Of a stretch of DNA of 64,000 nucleotides, positions 46,501 to 56,337 are shown one piece after another. The notes under the pieces are model-generated. The model worked only from the letters and a program-made list of their open reading frames with translations. It did not search any database and was not told the DNA's origin. The position numbers and the translations under genes are program-made. Source of the DNA: Ceriagrion tenellum (taxonomy: Eukaryota > Arthropoda > Insecta > Odonata > Coenagrionidae); assembly GCA_963169105.1 (NCBI GenBank), contig OY720632.1, positions 192,822,448 to 192,886,447 of the forward strand. Reading direction: 5' to 3'. Position 1 is the stretch's first letter; every line of letters starts with the position of its first letter.

Positions 46501-47991
46501 GATTTAATCTATTCTCTGGTCATGAAAATTCTCGCGGACTGAATATACTGCTCTTCTCCACTCCCAATTCAATTGAGTAAGTTGGCCACCCAGGCGTTGT
46601 CTCCGGAGAATTAAGCCGTCGCGACGGTTAAGTATCTATGTGCAAACGAATGGACAAGAGTGAATTCTGACAAAGGAGTAAATATGTGACTATGCCCTCT
46701 TCATAGCTTGCGAACTGCAACGAGAGATGCTGAAGGTAGTGTTTATTGTCACCAGGTCAAACCGATGGAAATGACTAGATGGCATCGACACTGACGTGTT
46801 ATTTCTTCGTTTTCCAAAGTTTTCTAACAGAAATGATACACTTCATCTGCCTCGATAAATAAATGGGTGGATATTACGATATTTTACATGACCTAGGAGG
46901 TATCGAGACTACTACAAGATACATGAAATAATATTATTCAAGTAATTACTTCGTAACTGATGGAGTAATCACAAAAACGCATTTGTCTACATTGCTATGA
47001 TCATCTCACAGACGCAATGGTTCGCGATGAAAGGAGTTTTACGAATCAACTTTTGTTGTGGGGAAAAGAAAAAGAATGGATTCAGTTTTATTACCGGATT
47101 GGTTTTTATGCACGAATGCCGATTTGGATTCATACCGTGCTGATTTCGGATTGGCCGAATCATCAACAAAGAGTCATCGGCCAATCACGACGAAGGGCGG
47201 AATCGAAATCCGCTATAAAAGACAGGCATCATTGCTACAATCTTCACGTTCCAGCCAGGACAACATCGTGTGATCACCACCAGACAAAGAAGAAGGTCGA
47301 CCACCCAAGGATAACAAAGGAGAGAGCTTGAGAACGGGATCTTCTGAAAGAGTCCGATTGCCATTGCGACGAGTCGGTGTCCTTGATGAAAGGACGATCC
47401 CCGAAGGAGTACCAGCCAGCGAAGACAGCCCGTGGGCGGCCGTGTTGAATGGAATACCATCCTCGTGACGTCCTTTCACAGGTTCATCAGCGACGTGATA
47501 GGGACAGGGATTTGGAACGTTTGAGAGGCCCGACCAACGGTAACCGATCTTACGTAACCACTTTCCGAAGGGGCCTCCCCGCCTGGGGATCTAAGGCCCG
47601 AGGTTCCGGCCCGGAGAGAATGGCTTCCGGTCTTGGAGACCGGGAGTCGAGAAGACTACGGCTGGTACACGAAAGAACCCCTTAGCCGCCCCCGACGCAC
47701 TCGTTGGCCTGGCTAAGGGCCCCATTTTACACCCCCAGCCATTGCACTGCCTTTGCACTCTTAGGCAGGCTGGGGACCAAAAATCAGAACATCGCCCAAC
47801 GCAAACAGTGGCGTGGCCAAGCTAACTGAGACCTTGGTTCTCTCACGCTGGGGCAGAGAGGGCTGTTTTCCGCTCTCCTGCGGGAAAGCGGTCCAATAGG
47901 TACACGCGGGATGGGAGGGGGGTGTTATAGGCACACTAATTACTGGCCTTTGAACGCCAAAGTCAGTCGCGACACCCGGTAAAGTGACCCC
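43505..47991. mobile_element. 4,487-bp inverted-repeat element nested inside the 15.7-kb element
   Basis: Arms 43505-44475 and 47021-47991 are inverted near-copies centred on 45748, a different centre from the outer element, so the two palindromes are independent. Termini GGGGTCACTTTACCGGGTG and its complement. Arms are GC-rich relative to the rest of the window and differ at only a few sites (for example gagaacagc versus gaaaacagc). No clear target duplication: left flank gcattcaat, right flank gaggtcttt. Arm ORFs (such as 43811-44047 minus, repeated at 47449-47685) show no family similarity. The 2.5 kb centre lacks a transposase. Foldback or long-TIR Mutator-like elements are possible classes. 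Confidence 0.7.
44476..47020. other. Central region of the inner element
   Basis: AT-rich. Frames at 45341-45529 (plus) and 45907-45722 (minus) are the longest and match nothing known to me. No DDE or other transposase motif was seen. Confidence 0.35.
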
Positions 47992-49234
47992 GAGGTCTTT
48001 GTTCGCGCCTTCCGAACACAGATATTACGTAGGATTCCGGAATAATTAATACCAAGAAAAGAAAACGAATTATTTCCCAGGAAGCCAATCATATCGCGGC
48101 TAATTTCGTAGTATTAGGTACCGAATCTTTTCTTTCAAAAAGTTAACATGAAAATAACGTAAATTATAAACTATATTGAATTTATCTCTACCATAAATTA
48201 ATCTTATTTATGCCTTTGGCTTCAGAGTTTCTAGGGACTCTCAGCCTTTTTATTACTTATACTTTAGCGTATGTTTGAAATAATCAACATACAATCATTG
48301 CTTCTTGAGAAATGGAGTGCAATAACGGCGTAGCTAGGTTTATTTAGGGAAATGTTATGGCAATTTTTTTTATATTTGTCAAAGTGGCATAAAAAACCGA
48401 GGGGAGATTTAAGACCAATTGCTTTGATAGTTTGCGAATATCTTTTCAAAATATTTACCATCCAAGTATTTGCACATTAATCGAAATGTAATATATAATG
48501 TAGTGTATTTTAGAGCATTTATGTAATCATTGTAATTGCTAGGCACGTTATAATGCTCACGTACTGTCCCGGCGAACGCGTAGTACGAAGAGGTCTTGTG
48601 TTTCCAGGCATGGTAAGGTAACACGTGGGCTTCAGCATAGATCTCTGAAGACCATGGCAAACAATGGCATTGATACGTCACGACTATCAAATGGCGATAA
48701 TGAATATACGCATTTGAGCATTGAACCACCATTTCCAGCACGCAAGTCCTTAATTTTTAATTATAACCGTCCAGTTTCCATGGTACGATATATATTCCAA
48801 GGATTACAAAAGTACAAACATTAAAAAATACTTAAAATAGGTAGGACGCCTTTTATGAGCGACTGCATTTTAACCTGAAAGCATTCGATTCACGCTGTCC
48901 CCATTTGAGGATGAGGAAGTAAAAAGAGCTCTTTAATCTGCGTATGAAAGGAAACTGGATCCTCGACCCAATATTCAGTCAGTCGATCCCTTACTCATCT
49001 TTTCGATTAGTATTTGTCTCGCTCGTCCATCTCGATTGAGGATTTTTGTTCGAAGGCTCGCACTTCCAACGGTAATACAATTTTATTCGATTTGATTTCA
49101 TATTATTATTAACCTTACCTAGAATAAAAGCATAAATGCGCTCGTGAAAAATTTTTTATGCGTTCGTATTTAATCTCACGCCGACCTCCGAGGGCTGCAC
49201 CTAACACCTCTAACCTAAGACTATATTCATATTA

Positions 49235-49371
49235 ACTCTGGAAATTCACCGATGAATTGTAATGGAGTACAAAAAGCCGATAATAACAGTGGGTTTTTTA
49301 AAAATATCAAATGAATATAAATAAGATTATAAAACATTGGCGCATGCTTCAAATTTTCACAGCGAAAGATT
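49235..49371. repeat. Direct repeat, copy 1 (~135 bp)
   Basis: aactctggaaattcaccgat through acagcgaaag; it matches 49755-49889 in the same orientation with roughly one change in eight to ten bases by eye. It is separated from its partner by about 380 bases. Confidence 0.65.
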
Positions 49372-49754
49372 GAGTTATATATAAGGAATCAGGTTTAAAC
49401 TGCTTACCATTTCAACTTGTATGACGTGATATTATCGGTAAAGTTTAATTTTGAATACCCCGACTTATTTTCTTGCTAATAAATACATTATGTATGCAAT
49501 CTTGACAAAAGAAAAACATGATCGTGGCGCTTTTGTTTAGATTGTCACATCCACTTCATGTCGCTAACAATCCATTATCCAAACTGGTATTATCGGCGTC
49601 CAACTCTTATTATGTCTACCATTCGCACAGCTTCTCGCATCCTTATTACAATCCTCTCCAGGAACGAATTCCTTAGAAATCCGCACATAATTTAAATTTA
49701 TATGATTTTTATTCGTCTCCCACCTAACTCCGTGAGCTCCGGCATGCAGGCATT

Positions 49755-49889
49755 AACTCTGGCAATTCACCGCTGAAGTGCAATGGAGCACAAAAAGCCA
49801 ATAATACCAGAGGGTTTTTAAATATCAAATGAATATAAATAAAAGTATGAAACACTGGCGCGTGCTTCAAATTTTCACAGCGGAAGGGA
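49755..49889. repeat. Direct repeat, copy 2 (~135 bp)
   Basis: aactctggcaattcaccgct through acagcggaag; partner of 49235-49371. Confidence 0.65.
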
Positions 49890-50097
49890 GCGTAACGCCA
49901 ACAATGAAAGCTCACGAAAACGTCCATCAATAGGATAGATCTTATCATGAATATATATTATGGATTCGGATTTTTGGCATTGTTGCCTAGGCTACGCGTT
50001 GTCTAAATTTCTACATTTAGATCATCCAGTCCTTGGCGCCACTTCGATTAGTCTTTTCTGTTGGTATTGTTAGGCACTTATTTCTCGAGCAAACAAC

Positions 50098-51972
50098 AAC
50101 TCAAAATTGAATATTATTCATAAAATGGAACAATCTATGCTAATGGTAATAAGGCAAATAAATACAAAAAACTCTTAGTTGAGGAGGCACAATTAAATCT
50201 ATGCTAAAATATGAAACATCATGCATCGCATACAGACATATTATCAAGCTTTCACTTTGGCAAAAATTACCTACCTCCCTAAGAAAACAAATTTAATAAT
50301 GTCAATAACTTTCTGCCATGAATTTTCCATTCCATAACCAAGCTCCGTTTTGTAGTGAGTAATCACAGCCATCCACGATATTTTTCTAATTTGTAACAAC
50401 ACTTCAAACACACTAACTAACGTAACACAACGCATTTTAAGCCCAAATTGCCAATAACTATACACTTATTGCAGAAATATCACAATAGACATCCGTGTAG
50501 GCTATCACAGAAAATGTATAATAATTTATATCATTGAAATCCGCTTCAACACCATTCAACATTCGTCTCGACTACTTCAGGATATGATTGTATAAAGCAA
50601 TATTTCAAACCAGAACGAACCAACAAACTTCATTTGACAAAATAACCATCGCCATTTCACTTGGTCGAGAACAATCACACAATTTACCCTCAAACAAAAG
50701 AATAGGCCTTGACATGGCCAAAAATTCAAATAACTACATCTATTTCAACTAGTTATCACTTGCATTAAACGTAGATGAGTTTATTATTGTCGCAAAGTGA
50801 TTCTTGGTATGGCAAGTTTCATTCAAATTAAAAAAACACTTTATTGAGGACTTAAAAAAACCACACTTAATACTCAGAAGCAAACCTAAATCACCAACAA
50901 CATTTCAATTGACATAGAATCCAAATCTCAAGTTAGACATTTCATGGAAGGGCGTTATAGTTGCTGCTATCAGTCATCTCCGACATTTGTTACGCAATTT
51001 AAGTCTTTAAGCACAATACCTGTCAAACACACAATCTCAATAGATGAAGCATAACTCTTATTAACCTTAATATGTTAATACATCACCACGAGCACACACA
51101 AGATCCATCACAGCGCATAAGTAACGTTTGTAAGCACTGGTATGCCACAATAAACACTGCCGCTTAATCACGCGATAAACCTTTCCACTATCCTCAGCAA
51201 TTATGACATCCACGTCCTTGCAGAAATGAGATTTAAAACTTCCAACTGCAATTAAAAGTGAAAACAAATCGCTACAATAGGATAGTTTGCGACAATTGGA
51301 TACTATAATAATTCACAACAATACGCGTAATTGAAATACTTTTCCAATACATTAATGAACTGCAATCTAGGCCTCCAATTATAATTAAAGTCAAGAATGG
51401 TGTGTTATATTTCATTTATAGTATGTAAAACATTCCAAACGACGATAGCTATTCAAACAACAGTCAATTAAGAAACAAAAACAAACCCACCTTCGAACGC
51501 TAATGGCCGCTTCGAAAGATATTTTGTTGTGTATTGTAAGCCGAGGATGCGAGCGTGAGGCAAAATACGTTCGAACTTTGGATACATAACAGGCACCGGC
51601 AATTGTTTTCGAAGTATTACCCACAATTCAGCGGGAATGATTCTAACACTCGAAGGTTAAGTTATAAAATCGGCCCCCTGAGTTCATGTCATACGTTCAA
51701 TGTCGTTATTCTCGTTGACAACGGATATTGCTTCAACTTAACACATAAATAGCAACGCAAGGAAAGGAATATGAGAGGACATTTCGTCCACGGGATTGAA
51801 CAAGACTGTGATATCGCGTGAGGAGTCGAATGCACCGTAATATTTTTCATAGCCCGAGCATCGAGTGTTAGAACATAGACTGGCGGAGCTGGCGGGCTTA
51901 TCGCGGAGTTGATGAACTATCGTAGCGAAAGTGACACGACTCGATTCGTGACACGACTTTTGAAAGATATAG
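50098..51972 (-). repeat. Right inverted arm of the 15.7-kb element
   Basis: Inverted counterpart of 36283-38155, including the terminus of the 2.77 kb element at about 51655-51678. Near its outer end gtgacacgactcgattcgtgac replaces the left arm's version, the only sizeable difference noticed. Confidence 0.75.
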
Positions 51973-52265
51973 TATATTTGAAAATTAATCATATTGTCAC
52001 ATTGGTCATTGTTGGTTCTTGGGTATCACAAAAACTTTCCGTTTTGAAGGAGTTTCAAACGCACCGCGCGAAAAAAATGAGTCAAGTTAAAGACTTATTT
52101 AGATATTTTCATTTAATTACATACAATTTCTGCCAGATAAAACTATATTATTGCACCATCAATAATGCAATATTTAATTTATGTGTCCTACAGATGGTGA
52201 AATTAAATCGTATAATTCGAATATGGTCTCTATAATGACTAGGGAACTATCTCGCTCGGACTACC
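51973..52265 (+). repeat. Dispersed repeat X, copy 2, right half
   Basis: Resumes with TA then tttgaaaattaatcatattg and runs to ctcgctcggactacctta, parallel to 42716-43010. Together with 36050-36282 it makes one full X once the 15.7 kb element is removed. Confidence 0.75.
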
Positions 52266-52438
52266 TTAAATACGCTTCTCATTCCCGTCGGTAATGACGC
52301 CAATTTTTAGTATCATATATATACCAGAAATATCAGAAATAAGGACGTTCCGCATTCGCTCGTCTAGATGGGAAATGTTTTCCGACCGACGTCCTCTCTT
52401 TAACGCGTTCAGATCGATAAGTTACCTTTTCTTTGAAC

Positions 52439-52885
52439 TTATACTGCTCCAATCAATTTAATTACGAGACTACTCAAAAGAGAACCTAAGAGTACGGGTA
52501 GAAAGCCTCCTCTCTCTCTCTCTCTTAATAAATTTCGTTTCTTTATAATGGAGAACTTCGTACAACTCAACTTTATGAGTGTATTCTTATACCGAAATAA
52601 CTTCTTCTTCAAGGAATGGTTCACCTTATGAGTCCCGTTTAAGTTTATAAGACGGCACTCACACAACGCCTTTGCCAAGTCTCGTTTGCAGCTGCTATAA
52701 CAGCTTTCCGCAACTTGGGATCGGCAGAGTTGAAGATTTTGAGCAGATGCTTGTTACGTTTCAATCTGTGTACACTCCGCAGTATCTTCGGGAACGTATA
52801 CATGAGTCGTATGCACTCCGTACTCTCCCTCTCCGAAAATATCCATTCTGAATCTTGTGAGATCGTTCGTTTCCTGACCAAGGTC
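52439..52885 (-). pseudogene. Polinton PX-like small membrane-active protein
   Basis: In minus-strand order: VHRLKRNKHLLKIFNSADPKL RKAV-type text (52881-52645), a frame change, then AKALCECRLINLNG (near 52670), a basic stretch (SLKKKLFRYKNTLIKL), and a hydrophobic tail GGFLPVLLGSLLSSLV (near 52480-52445). The pattern 'L..Lk.a.p.lRkaii......LvkalcECalNvLnG...l....K..L.k.k..l..L........k...l..rGGFLPaLLG' is a very widespread Polinton/Maverick small protein with a C-terminal amphipathic or membrane-active segment, compared by others to adenoviral core/membrane-lytic peptides. A (CT)n tract at 52509-52525 replaces part of the linker. It is frameshifted. Confidence 0.65.
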
Positions 52886-53040
52886 GAGGAGCAAGTGAGA
52901 GAATGGCTTGACTGTCGTGTTCTTATAAACCTCCATAAGTTTTTCCCACTTTTTAGGATACACCTGACGAGCTAGGTGTGAGAATTGTGACTGCTCACGC
53001 GGGTTCTTTAATGCTAAAATATATTTAGCATTAAGAGAGA
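52754..53040 (-). pseudogene. Conserved Polinton hypothetical protein preceding PX
   Basis: The minus strand reads ARQVYPKKWEKLMEVYKNTT then KPFSHLLLDLGQETNDLTRF and VYVPE near its end. I associate the pattern 'vYP.kw..L..vYkn...kPysyLllDL...t.d..R.r..iF' with an uncharacterised ORF found directly upstream of PX in arthropod Polintons; this is from memory of the family rather than a search. Its 3' end overlaps the start of PX in another frame. The function is unknown. Confidence 0.45.
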
Positions 53041-53289
53041 TGTTGCGCGACTCTCAGCTCTGGTAGCAAACGTTCTGCTTTATAAGAATGACGGAAATAT
53101 TCGAGTGATGCGATCCTCTCGTGAATAATTTACTAACCTTCTTGTTGTAACACTGGTGCATATTAAGTCATCTATCACGTAGGGAGTGTGAATATGGTAA
53201 GGATTCTTGAAATCTGGAACTCCGTAATGAAAATAGACCTTAATATCATCGCTCACCTCTATATCTTGATCAGGTACACTGTGAGGGAT

Positions 53290-54500
53290 TCAACACCAAA
53301 TTTTTCTATCGATATTGCCATGGAGCTGCTTTGCGCGAAAGAATTTCGCAGGATTGGTTACGGCAACTGATTCCACATAATTATAGTGTGTTTCTACAAG
53401 CTCTCGGTAACGTATTGTTGAATTCAATATATTCTTATCAGTTTTTATCATGGAAGAATTAAAGCAAACCATTTTTATAAAGGATGGCAGACCTCAGGCG
53501 TACAGGTATTTGTGAAAACACCCTCGACAGTCGATTAATACATTGAGGTCTAAATTCGTATTCATTTAATTCCATCGAAAAGTCATTGCTGAAAAAGATT
53601 ACAGTTTGCCCTGAGTATGCGTTAACAGCAGCTTGAAGCACTGCACCACGAGGATATCCTAAATCTATAAATCTAGTGGGGTATTCATTCACTAATGCGA
53701 AACTGGGAAATACAATCACATAAACAAGGCCTTCCACTAACATGACTACCTCACCCGAGGGTCTCTGATGTATGGCGTTGATTTTACTGAAACTAGACGG
53801 AAGAAGGGTCAACCAATCCGGTGGGGATATTTGACCCTGAAGACCTCGCGATGCTTTTTTCCCAATCAAGGAGTCCAGTTCCCATTTCTCGTGAAAGATG
53901 TACAGAACTCGATTCGCAAATGAAATTCATTCATATCGGATTCCAAGTCACATAATGACGGCTCGATGACCTGTTTTGTTACCTCTGACGGTTTAATATC
54001 TTCTTGTTCCTCTTCTTGTTCCTTTTCTTTTACATCTTTCTTTCGGATTCCGTACAAACTTTGAATGGCCATCACTTCATCTTCGTGGAGATCTATTTTA
54101 TGATCGTTCCTATATTGTGCCAAACATGATAGCCACTCAATTATTAGAGTGAGAAATGCCCAATACATGATCAATGTCGTATAAAAATTCCTTGTATAAG
54201 TTAATTTAATGCTGCTTGTTTTATTGTACAAATCGTAACCGAAATCTTCAACCTGATCCATATGTGAATTTTGACGAGTAGCCTGTTCATGTCGGAATAA
54301 TCCGCCTGTGAGCCAAAGACCCTCCACTCCCATTAAACAATTCGGGACATAGTCCTCCTTCCTTATATTTACGATGGGTGAGTCTAACTTTCATGATTGA
54401 AACGTCAGGATTCTGCTCATCATGTTTGGACATTAGTTTTGTCTTTTCACTCCAAGCATCAAAAGCATCTTTTGCCAAACTAACGGTAAACTAACTTTGC
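53290..54500 (-). pseudogene. Matrix metalloproteinase (matrixin) with hemopexin region, in the Polinton
   Basis: Minus strand from 54478: AKDAFDAWSEKTKL, then a structural-site region ending FNGSGGSLAHRRI (the F-D-G-x-G-x-LAHA block of matrixins), then HMDQVEDFGYDL, and after the zinc-site region DLHEDEVMAIQSLYGIRKK, the conserved end of the catalytic domain (D..GIQ.LYG). A KEKEQEEEQE hinge follows, then a Cys (PSLCDLESDMNEF) and hemopexin-type blades in 53869-53290 (RGAVLQAAVNAYSGQTVIFF, NRLSRVFSQIP). The HExxHxxGxxH zinc motif is not in the main frame; a shifted frame near 54190-54150 retains ...DHVLGISHSNN but the first His and the Glu are changed. There are at least three frame breaks. 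No signal peptide or pro-domain Cys switch was found upstream. Homologues occur in animals and in some insect DNA viruses; capture by the Polinton is inferred from position and strand. Confidence 0.75.
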
Positions 54501-55019
54501 GGTAACTTTCTCACCTGCGAAAGCGTTATGCCTTTTTTTTGCTTATTATTGCCACTTGTGATAGAAGGAGGAGTAGCTTATAACATCTGTCACTCCACAG
54601 TGGGGTTTATACACCAGATCTATTCATCGAATTCACCATATATGGGGAGTCCGTAAAAGTCTTGAAATATTTTAAGAGCACTCTTCACAGATTCACGTTT
54701 CACCTGAATTAGTTACGAATAAATTCAATTTAAGGCAACCGTACTTGCTAATGTAACTCGCTATGTATGGATTGCGATCTTCTGTGTGACTTTGTCCTAA
54801 GACATTTGGGATTAATTATATCTTCACGATAAACAGAAATACGTGAAACACGGTAAATGATTCGAAGTGTAATAGAAGAATAAGCTCTCTCCAAAGTAAA
54901 CGGTTTATTTATGAAGAAAACATTGTGGTTATATAATTTATTCACAGATAGATATATGACTCAGTCTTCTGTCAGTTTGACAAATCCTGGAATATATTCT
55001 CAAATAAGGAGGACCAGCT
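54501..55019. other. Unassigned; site where an MMP pro-domain would be expected
   Basis: No PRCGxPD-like cysteine switch or signal peptide was seen on the minus strand. It is AT-rich and without other features. Confidence 0.3.
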
Positions 55020-55935
55020 CGCTGCGTTCTACTTCTGTTATATTGTTCTGAACACCATTCATATTTCCACATCTCCCCGCCAACTCACTTTATTAACCCA
55101 AACATCTCACTCCACCCCATAAAGATTACCCATGATGGAGGAGGAAGATGAGAAATCGCCATATCTGTTAAGTTCAAAGTATTCGTACCATGTTAGAATT
55201 CTGAGATCACATCACTCATTTTCTTGTTAGCTTTTCATGAGAATGGGACATTCAAAGTCTTCTCCTTAACGGAGATAGCTCTATCGATTTACTCTCACTA
55301 AGTCTTTGGATTAACTGCGACATCTCACTCGGTTTCGAAGATATTACCACTGATGGAGGAAGATGAACAATCTGTGAGGTTTCTAATGTATAATTTATCT
55401 CAAAATTTCGCGACCACCTCGTCCACTTTCAAAATCAACTTTTCAAGGGAGGTTTCCCATTCCGAACACTCGCTGTTCATGACTGTGAATGAATGTTACT
55501 TGAACGACATTAATAGTAAAGCCGTCATTCACAGAAGTCTTTTTGCACAGCTTTAACTGAGACAACGCTAACGTTCATTGCACATCCTGCTACTAATCCT
55601 CATATGTGGAGGGCCATCTATCTAGGTTCTCCTTCTGTTGTAATGTTCGTAAAACGTCATATTTCCGTTACTTCCTGCCGAGTCTTTCCATTGACAGAGG
55701 CATTTCACTAGGTATTTAACTCAGAACCAGTAATGGAGGAAGATGGAAAAACTCCAAATCCGCGGGGCTTTTAATGTTCGGTCCTTTCAATAACTTCGTA
55801 ACCACCTCTTTCACTCCGTCAGTCTGCTACTAGAGGTTTCTATTCCCTATTTCCGAATACACGCTTTTCATGACTGCTAATGGATGCTCTGATGTGATTT
55901 ATACGACTTTTTACTGCACACTTGAGGCAAAGGTT
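55020..55935 (+). repeat. Three diverged ~300-bp tandem units, each with a 'MEEDE'-type start
   Basis: Units near 55030-55260, 55261-55590 and 55591-55935 share landmarks: aca/aaa-catctcac, 'gatggaggaagatg', then '(cg)accacctc(g)t(c)cact' and 'ttcatgactg(t/c)(g)aatg(a/g)atg'. In each the landmark ATGGAGGAAGATG starts an open frame: MMEEEDEKSPYLLSS (unit 1), MEEDEQSVRFLMYNLSQ (unit 2, 67 codons, 55353-55556, the only fully open one) and MEEDGKTPNPRGF (unit 3). No family is recognised. This could be a decayed small multigene family on the strand opposite the Polinton genes, or non-coding tandem duplication. Confidence 0.45.
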
Positions 55936-55957
55936 TGCCAACAAGTTTCGACACGGT

Positions 55958-56182
55958 TCACTTAGCTATAAAAGCTGCATCGTACGGTCTTTTTCTGTGA
56001 ATGTTATAATGCTCCCACGCTAGGTCGTTCATTCGATCCCCGGGCGCATAACGTTTATCATCGTCAGCACTCAATGCAGTTTTGATTATTTCCACCGCAC
56101 GCAGTTGAAGCTTCTGTGATATAATTTGACACATCTTTCTGTAAGAGGGAGTTTTTTTCACGCAAACAAGTGACATAATCAT
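55958..56182 (-). pseudogene. Probable Polinton DNA polymerase B, C-terminal tail
   Basis: The minus strand reads VEIIKTALSADDDKRYAPGD then DLAWEHYNIHRKR to a stop. 'K.alS..DDKRyi..dgi.tlawGHy' closes many Polinton/adintovirus polymerases as I remember them, so I assign it to PolB rather than to another gene, with moderate confidence. The palm and exonuclease domains would lie to the right but are separated by a CR1 insertion and were not recognised beyond it. Confidence 0.4.
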
Positions 56183-56337
56183 CGAATGTTAATCATCTTT
56201 CAATCATGACTTCCTTGACATCCTTTGCTCGTTTCCCCTCAGCATTATCTTGCACACGATAGGAATACAACTTACTTCGGTAAACCTACGAAATGAGTCT
56301 ATATCTTTCTCCCGCATTCCTCTTTTATTTAGGATAG

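Larger units (their letters stand above)
47992..50097. other. Right interior of the 15.7-kb element
   Basis: No recognised gene. The minus frame at 48741-48409 (110 codons) is Cys/Tyr/His-rich without family similarity. Confidence 0.3.
36283..51972. mobile_element. 15,690-bp palindromic element with ~1.87-kb inverted arms and TA target duplication
   Basis: Left arm 36283-38155 and right arm 50098-51972 are inverted copies centred on 44127/44128; three arm ORFs recur with identical translation. Termini: CTATATCTTTCAAAAGTCG and its exact complement. TA flanks both ends (36281-36282 and 51973-51974), and removing the element restores repeat X to the structure seen uninterrupted at about 42715 and 25970. 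One ~10-base segment near 36312-36321 differs between arms. The interior holds a 2.77 kb element, a CR1 fragment, another X copy and a second inverted-repeat element. TA duplication is shared with Tc1/mariner-type and several other DDE superfamilies, but the CTATATC terminus matches none I know, and no transposase is recognisable. Confidence 0.75.

Noticed and set aside
36283..51972. Calling the 15.7 kb palindrome itself the Polinton because of its size and inverted ends
   Set aside because: All Polinton genes lie outside it, its target duplication is TA rather than 6 bp, its ends do not begin with AG, and it interrupts repeat X within the Polinton.
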